From: UBA7672 sp965279205
GTDB taxonomy: Bacteria > Pseudomonadota > Alphaproteobacteria > Caulobacterales > Hyphomonadaceae
Direction of reading: 5' to 3'
DNA: 64,000 bases
Assembly: GCA_965279205.1 (NCBI GenBank)
Contig: OZ257144.1
Coordinates: 1,798,001 to 1,862,000 of the forward strand
In this document: positions 54,522-63,990 of the stretch, in pieces
How the letters are laid out: each line of letters opens with the position of its first letter
How positions within the stretch are numbered: position 1 is the stretch's first letter
Notes under the pieces: model-generated
Told to the model about the DNA's origin: nothing
What the model saw: only the letters and a program-made list of their open reading frames with translations
Database searches by the model: none
Program-made: the position numbers and the translations under genes

Positions 54522-54923
54522 GGCAAGCCGGACCTTGGCTTGTGACGGTGCCACTGCCGACGCCAACGTCGCTGATCAGCTGATCTCCGTAGGCGTTTGC
54601 ACAAAAACGCGCCGCCCATTGCGCAATGACGCGTCGGGTTCCTGGTGAAGAGGGCGTCGTATCGTCGCGATGGCGCCCCGTGCGCGTGCAGCCAGGAGCT
54701 TTCGCGCCTTCGGGATCGGCGCCGCGGTGAAGTTTGCCGTCCGTAACTCAATAAGAATCGCGCGGCGTCACGTCGGCCTGCATCTTTCTTCAGTCGCGAA
54801 GCAACGAAGTTTCGCTCTGGGCGACGGCAGCCCACCCAACCAGAATTCGGACAATGGCGTCCTGCGGCCTCGATGAAGGCTGCGGAGACGCATTCGCGCG
54901 TGTGCGCCAAGGAGAGAATTGAG
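54522..54923. other. Divergent intergenic region (402 bp) between nasT and the porin gene
   Basis: It should hold the promoters of nasTS and of the porin gene. GATCAGCTGATC at about 54572-54583 is a perfect 12-bp palindrome and a possible operator. I found no convincing sigma-54 -24/-12 element. Confidence 0.4.
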
Positions 54924-56198
54924 ATGACCAGGAACAGAACGCAGGCGGTGCGAAGTCTTGTCTGCTCGCTCATCGTGGGGGCGACTTTGCAGAGCGTCAG
55001 CTCTGCGAATGCCCAGGAAGCGGCCAACGGGATCGTCGACGCCATAGGCAAGGGGACACTGATTCTGGAACTACGCCCGCGATACGAGCAAGTCGAGCAA
55101 ACCGGCCGGCCCAACGATGGCGAGGCTGCAACGCTTCGCACGCGTCTCGGCTGGCAGACTTCCAAATGGAACGGTCTTCAGGCTCTGGTCGAGTTGGAGG
55201 GTGTCCGGCAGCTGGGTCCGGAGACTTATGATACCGGTCTGAACGGCAAGACGACTTACGCGCAGGTTTTCGATCCGGAGACCACGGAGTTCAATCGCCT
55301 GCAGCTGGTCTGGTCGCCTGATCCGGCTTTCACCGCCACGATCGGCCGCCAGCGCATCAATCTTGATGACCAGCGTTTCATCGGTGGTTCGGCTTGGCGC
55401 CAGGACGAACAGACGTTTGATGCCGCACGCATCGACACACGCCTTGGCAAGCTCGATGCGAGCTACATCTACATCGCTCGCGTCAATCGCATCTTCGCTG
55501 AGGATCAGGACTGGGACTCCGACAGCCATGTGCTGAACGCAAGCTATGCGTTCGCAGAATCCCTGAAGCTGACCGGTTTTGCCTACGCACTCGACTTCAA
55601 TAGCCCTGCGACACCGACCGTTCGAAACCAGTCGAACCTCACGTTGGAAGCGAAGGTTTCAGGCAAGGCGCAGATGGGAGACTTCAGGTTCGACTACGCT
55701 GCCACAGTCGCGAAACAGAGCGATTACGGCTCCAGTCTTCTGGACTATGATCTTGGCTTCGCGAGTGCTGAGGCGACCGTCACGAACGGCCCGCTGTCGG
55801 CGCGCCTTGCCTATGATGAGTTGGAGGGCAATGGAGCGCGCGGCTTCGCGACGCCGTTGGGGTCCCTGCATGCCTTCAACGGCTGGTCAGATGCTTTTAT
55901 CTCCAGCGGCGCCAAGACGACCGTCGATGGCCTGCGCGACGCCAACGTCACACTGACCTGGAATACGGGAGTGAAGTGGGACTATCTCTCAAATCTGGTC
56001 CTGGTCGCGCGCCATCACGATTTCGAAGCCGAACGCACCGGCGCTGATCTCGGGTCCGAACTGGATCTCATGGTAACGGGCAGTGTCACGACGCAACTCT
56101 CGTGGCTGGTCAAATTCGCTGACTATGACGGGCCCGGCATTGCTCCCGCTCCGTCCGATCGCACGAAGATCTGGTTCGGAATTGAGTGGAAGATGTAG
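54924..56198 (+). CDS. Outer-membrane porin-like protein (alginate-export-like beta-barrel)
   Basis: 424 residues from ATG 54924 (AAGGAGAG upstream). Signal peptide at about 1-30 (ending SSANAQE). The body is alternating beta-strand sequence with the alginate-export-type features GTLILELRPRYEQVEQ and ATIGRQRINLDDQRFIG, and it ends KIWFGIEWKM. Members of this fold are passive outer-membrane channels. Its position divergent from nasTS suggests a nitrate-related or anion-permeable channel, but the sequence does not show the solute. Confidence 0.8.
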   Translation: MTRNRTQAVRSLVCSLIVGATLQSVSSANAQEAANGIVDAIGKGTLILELRPRYEQVEQTGRPNDGEAATLRTRLGWQTSKWNGLQALVELEGVRQLGPETYDTGLNGKTTYAQVFDPETTEFNRLQLVWSPDPAFTATIGRQRINLDDQRFIGGSAWRQDEQTFDAARIDTRLGKLDASYIYIARVNRIFAEDQDWDSDSHVLNASYAFAESLKLTGFAYALDFNSPATPTVRNQSNLTLEAKVSGKAQMGDFRFDYAATVAKQSDYGSSLLDYDLGFASAEATVTNGPLSARLAYDELEGNGARGFATPLGSLHAFNGWSDAFISSGAKTTVDGLRDANVTLTWNTGVKWDYLSNLVLVARHHDFEAERTGADLGSELDLMVTGSVTTQLSWLVKFADYDGPGIAPAPSDRTKIWFGIEWKM

Positions 56199-56645
56199 AC
56201 GCAATCTCTGCGCGGTTGGTTCGATCTCGATTTCGTGGTCGAGCGTGAAGCAAACGCGGGCAGAATTTGTTCATTGCACAGTTGGAGCAACGATTCCGAT
56301 GCTGATGTTGACGGGCGTTTGTGCGGATGCGCCCAAGGCCTCACCACATTGAGGCGGGATTTGGCGTCGGCGACGCTCTTTGCGATCAACAAGGTGGCGC
56401 GGCGCGACGGAACAGTCATAATCGCAAAAAGCGATAGGAAAAATTCGCATCGGGCGGCTGCGTGCGCAGCTCCGCCCTAGTGGCTGTTGCGACATCGAGA
56501 ACGCGGCGCTCAACAAATCAACACGGCTTCATTTTCACGAACCGAATTTCGTTTCGCGCTGTACCCGCGCCGAGCGCAATGACCTCATCGCATCAACGAG
56601 AAAAAGAAACGGAGGAAACACGCAGCAACAAGACGGGGACGTAAA
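56199..56645. other. Intergenic region (447 bp) with a strong hairpin
   Basis: It separates the porin gene from the second TonB-dependent receptor. It contains the inverted repeat listed at 56452-56477; the 5' leader of the receptor gene after it is A-rich (GAGAAAAAGAAACGGAGGAAAC). I see no gene. Confidence 0.5.
56452..56477 (+). promoter_or_regulatory. Strong GC-rich hairpin
   Basis: GGGCGG-CTGCG, a TG centre, then CGCAG-CT-CCGCCC: 11 paired bases with one small bulge. There is no T-run after it on the plus strand; on the minus strand TTTTT-rich sequence lies about 20 bp further on. It could be a terminator for the porin gene or a regulatory structure. Confidence 0.35.
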
Positions 56646-59246
56646 ATGAGATCGCATCTTCTCTATTCCAGACTGATCAGCGCAGCGGTGGCGGGGGCCG
56701 GGCTGTTAGGCGGAAACGCTTGGGCGCAAAGCGCGCCAGAAGTCATTCCGGGGCGCGCCGAGGAACAGCCGCCACAGGATACCAAGCAGGACATCATCAT
56801 TGTCACGGGCACGCGCACGACGGGCCTGACTGCCGCGGACAGTCCTGCGCCGATCCAGGTGCTGGATATCGGCACGCTGGAAAAAACTGGTCAGCCAGAT
56901 CTGATTCAGGCGCTCGCGCAGAACATCCCATCCTTTACGGCGCAAGCGTTCGGCGGCGACACGGCTGCGCTCACCCTGTCCGCCAAGCTTCGCGGCGTCA
57001 GCCCCAACCACGCCCTGGTGCTTGTCAACGGTAAACGGCGGCACGGAACCTCGAACCTCGCCGTGCTCGGCGGGGCTTATCAGGGCGCAGCGGGCGCCGA
57101 TCTCAGCTTCATTCCTGTTGCTTCGATCGATCATGTCGAAGTGCTGCTCGATGGCGCAGCCGCGCAGTACGGCTCCGATGCAATCGCGGGTGTGATCAAC
57201 ATTATCCAGAAGCGCGATGATTCCGGCGGCTCAGTCACAATCACGGGCGGCAAGTATTTTGACGATGGCGGCGACACGGCGGACATCTCCGCCAATTTCG
57301 GCTGGGCCCCTTTCGAGGGTGCTTTTCTCAACATCACAGCAGAATCGAAGTTCCGCGAGTTCAGTTTCCGGGGCGATATCGATCCTCGCGTTGTCGACGG
57401 ACCGTGGAACACCGGCGCCGTCAACAGCCCGGCGCGTAGCTATCCGCAAGTCGTCACCGCGCCCAACTGGCCATACGTCAACCGCATCGCGGGCGATCCG
57501 CAGTACCGGCTCAGTATCATCAGCTTCAATGGCGGGTACGATGTTGCCGAGGGATTGGAAATCTACGCTTTCGGCTCCTACGGCTACAAGCAGGCGCAGG
57601 CGCATGAGAACTATCGTCTGCCGAACGTCGTCACGGGCAAAGCCGTCGATCTGGCCGGCAACCGCACGGACATTCCGTTCCCGCTCGGCTTCGATCCGCG
57701 CGAAGGCTCGGTGGAGCAGGATTATTCGCTGACAGCAGGTATTGCGGGTGGAGACGGACCGTTCAGCTGGGACTTCGCCACTACCTACGGCAAGGACAAG
57801 AGCAAGATCTCGGTCCTCGGCACAGCGAACGCCGACTATTATCGCGATACGTCTGTGCTCGCGACCGGTACGACGGCTTACAAGCCAGGCTACACTCCCC
57901 GGGATGTACTCGCGGGAACTTTCCTTGCCGGCCAGTGGACTACAACGCTGGATGGCGCATACGAGATGAACGTTGGCTGGGAAGAGCCTGTCACCTTCGC
58001 TGCCGGTCTCGAATACCGTGAGGATTCGTATCAGCTGAAGGCGGGTAACCCCGTCTCCTACTACAAGGGCGGAACGCAGTCGTTCTATGGCTTTGCGCCC
58101 GTGAACGAGAGTGATGTGAAGCGCGATTCCTACGCGGCCTATATCGACATTGCTGCATCACCGCTTCCCGGTCTCACGCTCGATGGCGCCATCCGTTATG
58201 GGGACTTCAGCGATTTCGGCGACACTACAGTGGCCAAGCTCACTGGCCGCTACGACTTCGGCGACGTCTTCGCGATACGCGGAACGGCGTCGACCGGTTT
58301 CCGCGCGCCGACACTGGCGGAAGGCTACTATGCCGGCATCAACGTCTCGCCGAGTTCCATCGGCGGCCAGTTGCCGCCAAACTCTCCCGGCGCCGCGCTG
58401 CTGGGCATCAACGGCCTCGAGCCTGAGGAATCCACAAACTACAGCATCGGCTTCGTGGCCTATCCGGCGCCCGACCTGACAATAACACTCGATGTCTATC
58501 AGATCGACATCGAGAACCGCATTGTTGGTTCTGGCACGCTGGCGGGGGCCTCTTCCAACCCGGCCGCCGTTGTATCTCCGTCGGTCGTGGCTGCGATCCA
58601 GGCAAACGGTGTCGTCATCGACTCGTCGATCTATACCAACTCGTCGTGGAGCATTGGGGCCAGCCTGTTCACGAACGGCCTCGATACCTCGACCGAAGGC
58701 GCGGACTTCGTGATGACCTATGTCTCCGACTTCGGTGACTGGGGCGATGTCGACTGGACTCTGTCGGCAAACTACACGTCCACCGAAGTCACGCGTATTG
58801 CGCCGCCACCTTCGCAACTCACCGGCGGCGTCGTTCTGTTCGATACCGAGGCGCTGTCCTACCTTGAGACATCGGCTCCGAAATACCGCTTCGTCGGTGG
58901 CGGCATCTGGTCTCTTGGCGACTACACCGTCAGCCTGAAGGGGACCTACTACGGTGAGTCCTCGGTCATGCTGCTCGACTCGTTCGGAACGCCGACCTAT
59001 CGCGAGACCAAGGTCGACCCGCAGCTGATCGCCGACCTCGACATTTCCTACGCGGTCGACGATTCGTGGACCGTCTCGATCGGAGCGAGCAACCTGTTCA
59101 ACGAGTATCCGGACAAGATCAATTCACTGCAACGGCAACATCGCCTGGCGCAGAACTCCAACGCCTACGTCACGCAATACGCCACGTTCTCCCCCTTCGG
59201 AATCAATGGCGGCTACTACTACGGAAAACTAACCTACGCATTCTGA
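56646..59246 (+). CDS. TonB-dependent outer membrane receptor
   Basis: 866 residues. Signal peptide at about 1-27 (AWAQS). The plug shows DIIIVTGTRTTGLTAADSPAPIQVLD and VEVLLDGAAAQYGSDAIAGVINII near 175, and the barrel ends YYGKLTYAF with a terminal Phe. The plug style (SPAPIQVLD, KLRGVSPNHALVLVNGKRRH) is that of the large receptors used for carbohydrate, peptide or other organic substrates in Alphaproteobacteria. It is followed on the same strand by a TauE/SafE permease and an exported aminotransferase, which may form one functional unit. Confidence 0.93.
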   Translation: MRSHLLYSRLISAAVAGAGLLGGNAWAQSAPEVIPGRAEEQPPQDTKQDIIIVTGTRTTGLTAADSPAPIQVLDIGTLEKTGQPDLIQALAQNIPSFTAQAFGGDTAALTLSAKLRGVSPNHALVLVNGKRRHGTSNLAVLGGAYQGAAGADLSFIPVASIDHVEVLLDGAAAQYGSDAIAGVINIIQKRDDSGGSVTITGGKYFDDGGDTADISANFGWAPFEGAFLNITAESKFREFSFRGDIDPRVVDGPWNTGAVNSPARSYPQVVTAPNWPYVNRIAGDPQYRLSIISFNGGYDVAEGLEIYAFGSYGYKQAQAHENYRLPNVVTGKAVDLAGNRTDIPFPLGFDPREGSVEQDYSLTAGIAGGDGPFSWDFATTYGKDKSKISVLGTANADYYRDTSVLATGTTAYKPGYTPRDVLAGTFLAGQWTTTLDGAYEMNVGWEEPVTFAAGLEYREDSYQLKAGNPVSYYKGGTQSFYGFAPVNESDVKRDSYAAYIDIAASPLPGLTLDGAIRYGDFSDFGDTTVAKLTGRYDFGDVFAIRGTASTGFRAPTLAEGYYAGINVSPSSIGGQLPPNSPGAALLGINGLEPEESTNYSIGFVAYPAPDLTITLDVYQIDIENRIVGSGTLAGASSNPAAVVSPSVVAAIQANGVVIDSSIYTNSSWSIGASLFTNGLDTSTEGADFVMTYVSDFGDWGDVDWTLSANYTSTEVTRIAPPPSQLTGGVVLFDTEALSYLETSAPKYRFVGGGIWSLGDYTVSLKGTYYGESSVMLLDSFGTPTYRETKVDPQLIADLDISYAVDDSWTVSIGASNLFNEYPDKINSLQRQHRLAQNSNAYVTQYATFSPFGINGGYYYGKLTYAF

Positions 59247-59447
59247 TCAGCCTCGCCCGCTGGATGGGTGCTCCCGTGGGCGAAGTTGAGGCTCGGGCGC
59301 TGCAATTGGCGGCGCCCGGCGGGGTTCGGCGGCTGTTGGGGGCCGCCGGCCTTGCCCGCCTCGACCGGCGAGGGCGAAGTCGCCCGCATTCCAGAACAGA
59401 CAGCAATCCAATCATCGCGGGGAAGCTGCCAGGTGGTGTTGAACGAC

Positions 59448-60335
59448 ATGGCGGAACTGGTTTCTCAGCAGGACTGGCTCGGTGCTGCTTTCCAGCAATA
59501 TGGCCTCCTCGTCCTGTCCATGCTGCTAGCTGGCCTGTTCGCCGGCTTTGTTGCAGGTATGTTCGGCATCGGCGGTGGATTCGTAGTCGTGCCGGCGTTA
59601 GCCGCTGTGCTGACGGTATTGCCCCACAGCGGCGGCAACGAGCACATCATGCACGTCGCCATCGGCACCTCGCTGGGAACGATCTTCTTTACATCCCTCA
59701 GGTCGGTCCAGGCGCACGCCAAGCGAGGCGCGGTTGACTGGAACATTCTCAAAGGTTGGTTGCCTTGGGTGGTCGCAGGCGTGATCGCCGGTGTCGTACT
59801 CACCAGTTTCATGGATGGCGATCAGCTCAAGATCGCATTCGGGATCGCGCTGATTCCACTTGGACTGAATTTCATCTTCCAGTTGCTCGGCCGGAAGGTG
59901 AAGGGCGAGGAAAACATGCCCAAAGGCCCGGCCCGGGCCGCGCTGGGATCAGGGCTTGGCGCATTCTCGTCGCTGCTCGGTATAGGCGGCGGTACGCCTG
60001 CGATTCTGATCATGACACTGAGTGGCGTGAACATGCACCGTGCAGTGGCGACCGCCGCAGGTTTCGGCACCATCATCGCCGTTCCGGGGGCCATCGGCAG
60101 CATGATTACCGGCTTCAACCAACCCAACCTGCCGGTGGGCTCTGTCGGTTTCGTAAACCTGATTGCGCTCGCTTCGATCACCGCGATGAGCATTCTCACG
60201 GCGCCATTAGGTGCGGCGGCGGCGCACAGCCTTGATCCCGTGAAGCTCAAGCGCATCTTCGGCTGCTACCTTCTGGTGACCGCGGCTTTCATGCTGAAGG
60301 ATTCGATTCCGTTTCCGGCTCTGCTCGGACGGTAG
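59448..60335 (+). CDS. TauE/SafE-family permease
   Basis: 295 residues from ATG 59448 (AGGTGG upstream; GTG and TTG starts lie just before). About eight or nine transmembrane helices. The first repeat has the TauE/SafE motif GLFAGFVAGMFGIGGGFVVVPAL and the second has LGAFSSLLGIGGGTPAILIM. The family exports sulfite, sulfoacetate or related organic anions. With the TonB-dependent receptor upstream this suggests handling of a sulfonated or otherwise anionic compound. Substrate not visible. Confidence 0.88.
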   Translation: MAELVSQQDWLGAAFQQYGLLVLSMLLAGLFAGFVAGMFGIGGGFVVVPALAAVLTVLPHSGGNEHIMHVAIGTSLGTIFFTSLRSVQAHAKRGAVDWNILKGWLPWVVAGVIAGVVLTSFMDGDQLKIAFGIALIPLGLNFIFQLLGRKVKGEENMPKGPARAALGSGLGAFSSLLGIGGGTPAILIMTLSGVNMHRAVATAAGFGTIIAVPGAIGSMITGFNQPNLPVGSVGFVNLIALASITAMSILTAPLGAAAAHSLDPVKLKRIFGCYLLVTAAFMLKDSIPFPALLGR

Positions 60336-60603
60336 GTCGCTCAGAAATCAGGCAGATCGGAAAACCGCTCACGCGTCGCCGTGCGCGCATTTGCAGCGAT
60401 GGCGCCGCTGTGTTCGGCAGATGCCGGCGCCAATCGTCAAAATCAGGCGAACGGGAAACATGTTCGTTGACCGGCCGAGCGGCCCGGGTCGAAACAGGAT
60501 GCAGGTCTGCCGGTCGTATCCGCGTTCCTGGTCTTCGCAGGTTCGTCCTTCAGACCATCCAAATGCCTGGGGCATCTGGCTCAACACCATCTGGAGACGG
60601 CAG

Positions 60604-61824
60604 ATGAAAAGTGCGCTCGCCAAAATCGCCATGCCTGAAAACCTGTTGCGGGCTGTCGCTGACGGAGGACCGGAGGCGGTCAACCTCGCCCGACGCTCAT
60701 GGTTGAAAGCCGTCGGCGCGGGCGCAGTCGGCGCTGGCGCTGCTGCTCTGATGTCGTCGTGTTCGCCCGCAGCGGTGGCATCCCCGACGCCAGCCGCCCC
60801 AGCCATCGCCCCGCCTGCCGGACCGGCGATCCTCTCGTCCAACGAAAGCCCGTTCGGTCCCTCGCCCATGGCGGTCGCAGCGATGACCAAGGTCCTCGGC
60901 GGCACGGCCCGCTACGCCAACGAAGAAACGATCCAGCTGCAGAAACAGGTCGCTGCGATCGAGGGCGTCGACTTCGATCAGATCATCGTCGCCAACGGCT
61001 CGTCGCCGATCCTGCAGGCTTTCGGCGAGATGGTTGCCAACAAAGGCAAGGGCCAACTGGTGACCTCAGTTGCCACCTATGAAGGCGTCCCGCGCGCTGC
61101 CGATCACTATGGCGCCGAAGTCGTCATGACGCCGCTCACCAAGGAAATGAGCATTGATCTCGACGCGATGGCCGCCAGAGGCAGCGCAAAGACGACTGGC
61201 TTTTACGTCAACAACCCGAACAATCCGACCGGCAACATGGTCGATCCCGTCAAGCTGAGGGCATTCGCCGAGACCATGTCGGCAAAGGCGCCAGTCTTCA
61301 TCGACGAAGCCTACCTCGACCTCTGCGACGACTACGCCGGCAACGTCATGACGGGCCTCGTCCGCGCCGGAAAAAACGTCATCATCTGCCGCACCTTCTC
61401 GAAGATCTATGGCATGGCCGGACAGCGCATCGGCTACGCGATCATGTCGAAGGAACTAGCGACCCAGCTCGGGCCGGCCGTGCGCCTCGGCGGGGTCAAC
61501 CATCTCGGCCTCGTGGCGGCCATGGCCGCTCTCGACGACAAGCGCTTCGTGCCGGCGATGCGACCGAAATTCGTTGCGGGCCGCGCGAAGCTGCTCGAGA
61601 TCGCCAAATCAACCGGTCGTCCGTTCGCACCAAATCCGCAGGCCAGCTTCCTGTTTCTCGACGTCGGCATGCCCAACAAGGCGTTTGCCGCAAAGATGGC
61701 CGACGAGGGCGTGTTGGTTGTCGGCCGCACATGGGCGGGCTTCGAGAACTGGACCCGCATCTGCGTGGGCGAAGACTGGGAGCTCGATCGTTGCGCGTCA
61801 GCGATCAAGAAGGTCTTGGCCTAG
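60604..61824 (+). CDS. Class I/II aminotransferase (HisC-like) with a twin-arginine signal
   Basis: 406 residues from ATG 60604 (GGAG upstream). Residues 29-60 read ARRSWLK, then a Gly/Ala-rich hydrophobic stretch, then LMSSC, which is a twin-arginine signal followed by a possible lipobox at Cys 53. The rest is a fold-type I PLP aminotransferase of the histidinol-phosphate aminotransferase group: LSSNESPFGPS, NNPNNPTGN, FIDEAYLDL, and the PLP Lys 267 in CRTFSKIYGMAGQRIGY. Export via Tat with bound PLP would be unusual for an aminotransferase but is known for some Tat-linked HisC-like proteins in this phylum. The substrate is probably taken up or processed in the periplasm. Confidence 0.85.
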   Translation: MKSALAKIAMPENLLRAVADGGPEAVNLARRSWLKAVGAGAVGAGAAALMSSCSPAAVASPTPAAPAIAPPAGPAILSSNESPFGPSPMAVAAMTKVLGGTARYANEETIQLQKQVAAIEGVDFDQIIVANGSSPILQAFGEMVANKGKGQLVTSVATYEGVPRAADHYGAEVVMTPLTKEMSIDLDAMAARGSAKTTGFYVNNPNNPTGNMVDPVKLRAFAETMSAKAPVFIDEAYLDLCDDYAGNVMTGLVRAGKNVIICRTFSKIYGMAGQRIGYAIMSKELATQLGPAVRLGGVNHLGLVAAMAALDDKRFVPAMRPKFVAGRAKLLEIAKSTGRPFAPNPQASFLFLDVGMPNKAFAAKMADEGVLVVGRTWAGFENWTRICVGEDWELDRCASAIKKVLA

Positions 61825-61828
61825 GCTA

Positions 61829-62842
61829 TTACAGCTCGCGCGGGAACGGCCCCTCTTCGCCAGCCTGCAGTCGCTCGCCCTGGTATAGCCGAGCGACGCG
61901 GCCGCCGAGCAGATCACCCGGTCCTTGCAGGAAGCGTGGACCGGAGAAGGCCTCGATAGCATCCAGTTGCCTTGCAAGCGCGCGGCGATCCTGTGCCACG
62001 ACTTCAAGCAGGAATAGCCGGATTGCTGCTTCTTTTAGCCAACCCGGACCGCGACCCTTCGGCGTCGTGAAGCACGCAAATGGCCTGAACCGCGTCGAGG
62101 TCTCCGGCGTGAAGAACGCTGACACGCAGAGATTCAGTCCCTTTGGACCCTCCCATTGCGCCTGGATGGTGGTCGGCGCGTGCAGGCGCGTGCGGCTACG
62201 TATGCGCGGCGGCTCAAGCATACGCGACATCCAGCCAAGGTCGCGGTTCGGCTGGTCAATCACCGACTCGATCCCGTACTCGAACACGCGGGTGGACAGC
62301 GTCACGGGCAGGCGCCTGTTGCTACGTCGGATGTAGCCGTCGTGGATGAAGTTGGTGTGGAAGGGGTCGAGCACGTTCTCGATCGCATCCAGCGCTCGCC
62401 CGCGCCAGACGCCCTGTGCCCACCAGAACTGGTCATGGCCCTCCGCGCCCCAGACGCCAAGATCCAGCATCTCATCGCCGCCATCGCGCGATGCACGCAC
62501 GAAGATCGCGCCATTGCGCTCGATCAGCGGAAGAGGATCGGCGCCAAAGCGCCGGCCTTCACCGGGCGCCAGCGTGCAGCCCGGCACGTCCACACACGAC
62601 CCATCCGCACCAAACCGCCAGCCATGATAGGGGCACTGCAGCGCCCCGCCGCGAACCTTGCCTTCGGACAGGGGATAGTTGCGATGCGGGCAGCGGTCCT
62701 CGAACGCTGCTGCCTTGCCATTCGACCGGAACAGCACGATCGGCAGGCTCGCGATCATGCGGGACAACGGCTTCTTCTTCAGATCGCGCGACAGCGCGAC
62801 GAGCTGCCAGCTGCGTGCAATGGAATCCGGCAGCGGCGTCAC
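61829..62842 (-). CDS. Rieske non-heme iron oxygenase, alpha-subunit type
   Basis: 337 residues. The start is taken as GTG 62842, which overlaps the stop of the ATP-grasp gene (GTGA) with GGAG eight bases upstream; an earlier GTG at 62860 is possible. Rieske ligands are CPHRNYPLS and CPYHGW near 60-90; the mononuclear iron motif is NVLDPFHTNFIHDG (DxxHxxxxH) near 180. This is the catalytic component type that hydroxylates or demethylates small molecules and needs separate reductase and ferredoxin. It is translationally coupled to the ATP-grasp gene upstream, so the two probably act on the same compound. Confidence 0.88.
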   Translation of the reverse strand: MTPLPDSIARSWQLVALSRDLKKKPLSRMIASLPIVLFRSNGKAAAFEDRCPHRNYPLSEGKVRGGALQCPYHGWRFGADGSCVDVPGCTLAPGEGRRFGADPLPLIERNGAIFVRASRDGGDEMLDLGVWGAEGHDQFWWAQGVWRGRALDAIENVLDPFHTNFIHDGYIRRSNRRLPVTLSTRVFEYGIESVIDQPNRDLGWMSRMLEPPRIRSRTRLHAPTTIQAQWEGPKGLNLCVSAFFTPETSTRFRPFACFTTPKGRGPGWLKEAAIRLFLLEVVAQDRRALARQLDAIEAFSGPRFLQGPGDLLGGRVARLYQGERLQAGEEGPFPREL

Positions 62843-63990
62843 AGCTCTTCTCCATTCCACTCGATGTCGGCCGTCATCACTTCGGCAAGGCTACTACCCT
62901 TGGCAAGAGCCTTCGTGCCAAAGAGCATGGTATCGGCGAGGGCGCCAAAAACCGGCGCGCGATCGCCCGGCCCGCCGATAACGTCTACGCCCAGCTTCCG
63001 CTGCGCATGCCAGTCGCGCAGGCGCTTGTGTTTCAGGGCGTCACGCATGCCATACCACCAGAGGGCCAGTCCGACATGGGTCGACTGCGTCGTCCCGCAG
63101 ACGACAGTGTCTTTCCGGCCAAGCATGGCAAGCGCCAGATCGGGATGGCGGCTGAACAGATGCACGCCGCTCGTTGCACGGGGATTGCACTCGATCAGCC
63201 AGGGCTGGCTTGCAGCATCAATGATCGCGTCGCAGGCAAACTGTCCGCGCGATACAAGTTGCTTGGCGATTGTCTCCGCAATCTCGCGAAGCTGGTCGGA
63301 AGCGCGTGTTTTGAGTGGCGCAAACGCATAGCCCGCGCCGCCGTTGAAGCGCCAAGTCGATTGATATGCCGAGAAAGCGACAAGACGCGAATTATCGCTT
63401 ACCGCATAGAAGCTGACCTCCGTTCCTTTCACACGCGCCTGAGCAACCCATGGCGTAGTTGATGAAGGCAACAGCTTGCGCGCCGCGGTTGTCTCGGGGC
63501 CGATCAGGGCGCGGGTTCCAAATCGCGAGTATTCAGGCTTGAAGACAAAGTCCGATGCGCGTTCAGCAAACGGCTCCAGCTCCTGCGCGCTTGCAACGCG
63601 CGAAGTCGCTGGCGCTGGAATGCCGATCGCAGCGCAGTCTTCCGCAAACATGAACTTGGAATGCAAGCGTCTAAGGTTGGAAAGGGGCGGCGCAAACAAT
63701 ATCCGGGACACGACAGGCTGAGCCGCGAGGTGAAAGACCTCCTCGCAAGCCGGCACAACAAGGACGGGATCTACATGCCTCACCAGTTCCTCAATGCCCC
63801 GCTTGAAACCAGCTGGATCCGAGCGCGGTGAGGGGTAGCGGTGAACGCGCGTGGTCGCCCGGGACCAGCGGGCCATGCGTGCCGGCACGCAGTCTGCCAT
63901 GTGGACTTCACACCCGGCCGCCGCGTAGCTGCGCGCCAGGTCCAGCGCGGCCGGCGCTCTTGCTCCTGTGATCAGCACACGCTCAGGCAT
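62839..63990 (-). CDS. ATP-grasp domain protein
   Basis: 383 residues, starting 10 bp from the end of the window. An N-terminal Rossmann-like preATP-grasp domain (MPERVLITGARAPAALDLARSYAAAG) precedes the ATP-grasp fold, with KPEYSRFG near 165 and the Mg-binding LIECNPRATSGVHL near 275. Such enzymes join a carboxylate to an amine or thiol through an acyl phosphate; this group also includes carbamoyl-phosphate-synthase-like ligases of natural product clusters. The substrate is unknown. It is coupled to the Rieske oxygenase, so a small-molecule tailoring pathway is likely; genes beyond the window edge would help. Confidence 0.82.
   Translation of the reverse strand: MPERVLITGARAPAALDLARSYAAAGCEVHMADCVPARMARWSRATTRVHRYPSPRSDPAGFKRGIEELVRHVDPVLVVPACEEVFHLAAQPVVSRILFAPPLSNLRRLHSKFMFAEDCAAIGIPAPATSRVASAQELEPFAERASDFVFKPEYSRFGTRALIGPETTAARKLLPSSTTPWVAQARVKGTEVSFYAVSDNSRLVAFSAYQSTWRFNGGAGYAFAPLKTRASDQLREIAETIAKQLVSRGQFACDAIIDAASQPWLIECNPRATSGVHLFSRHPDLALAMLGRKDTVVCGTTQSTHVGLALWWYGMRDALKHKRLRDWHAQRKLGVDVIGGPGDRAPVFGALADTMLFGTKALAKGSSLAEVMTADIEWNGEEL

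Noticed and set aside
54522..54560. Sigma-54 promoter upstream of nasT
   Set aside because: A TGGCAC is present on the minus strand, but no TTGC follows at the required spacing.
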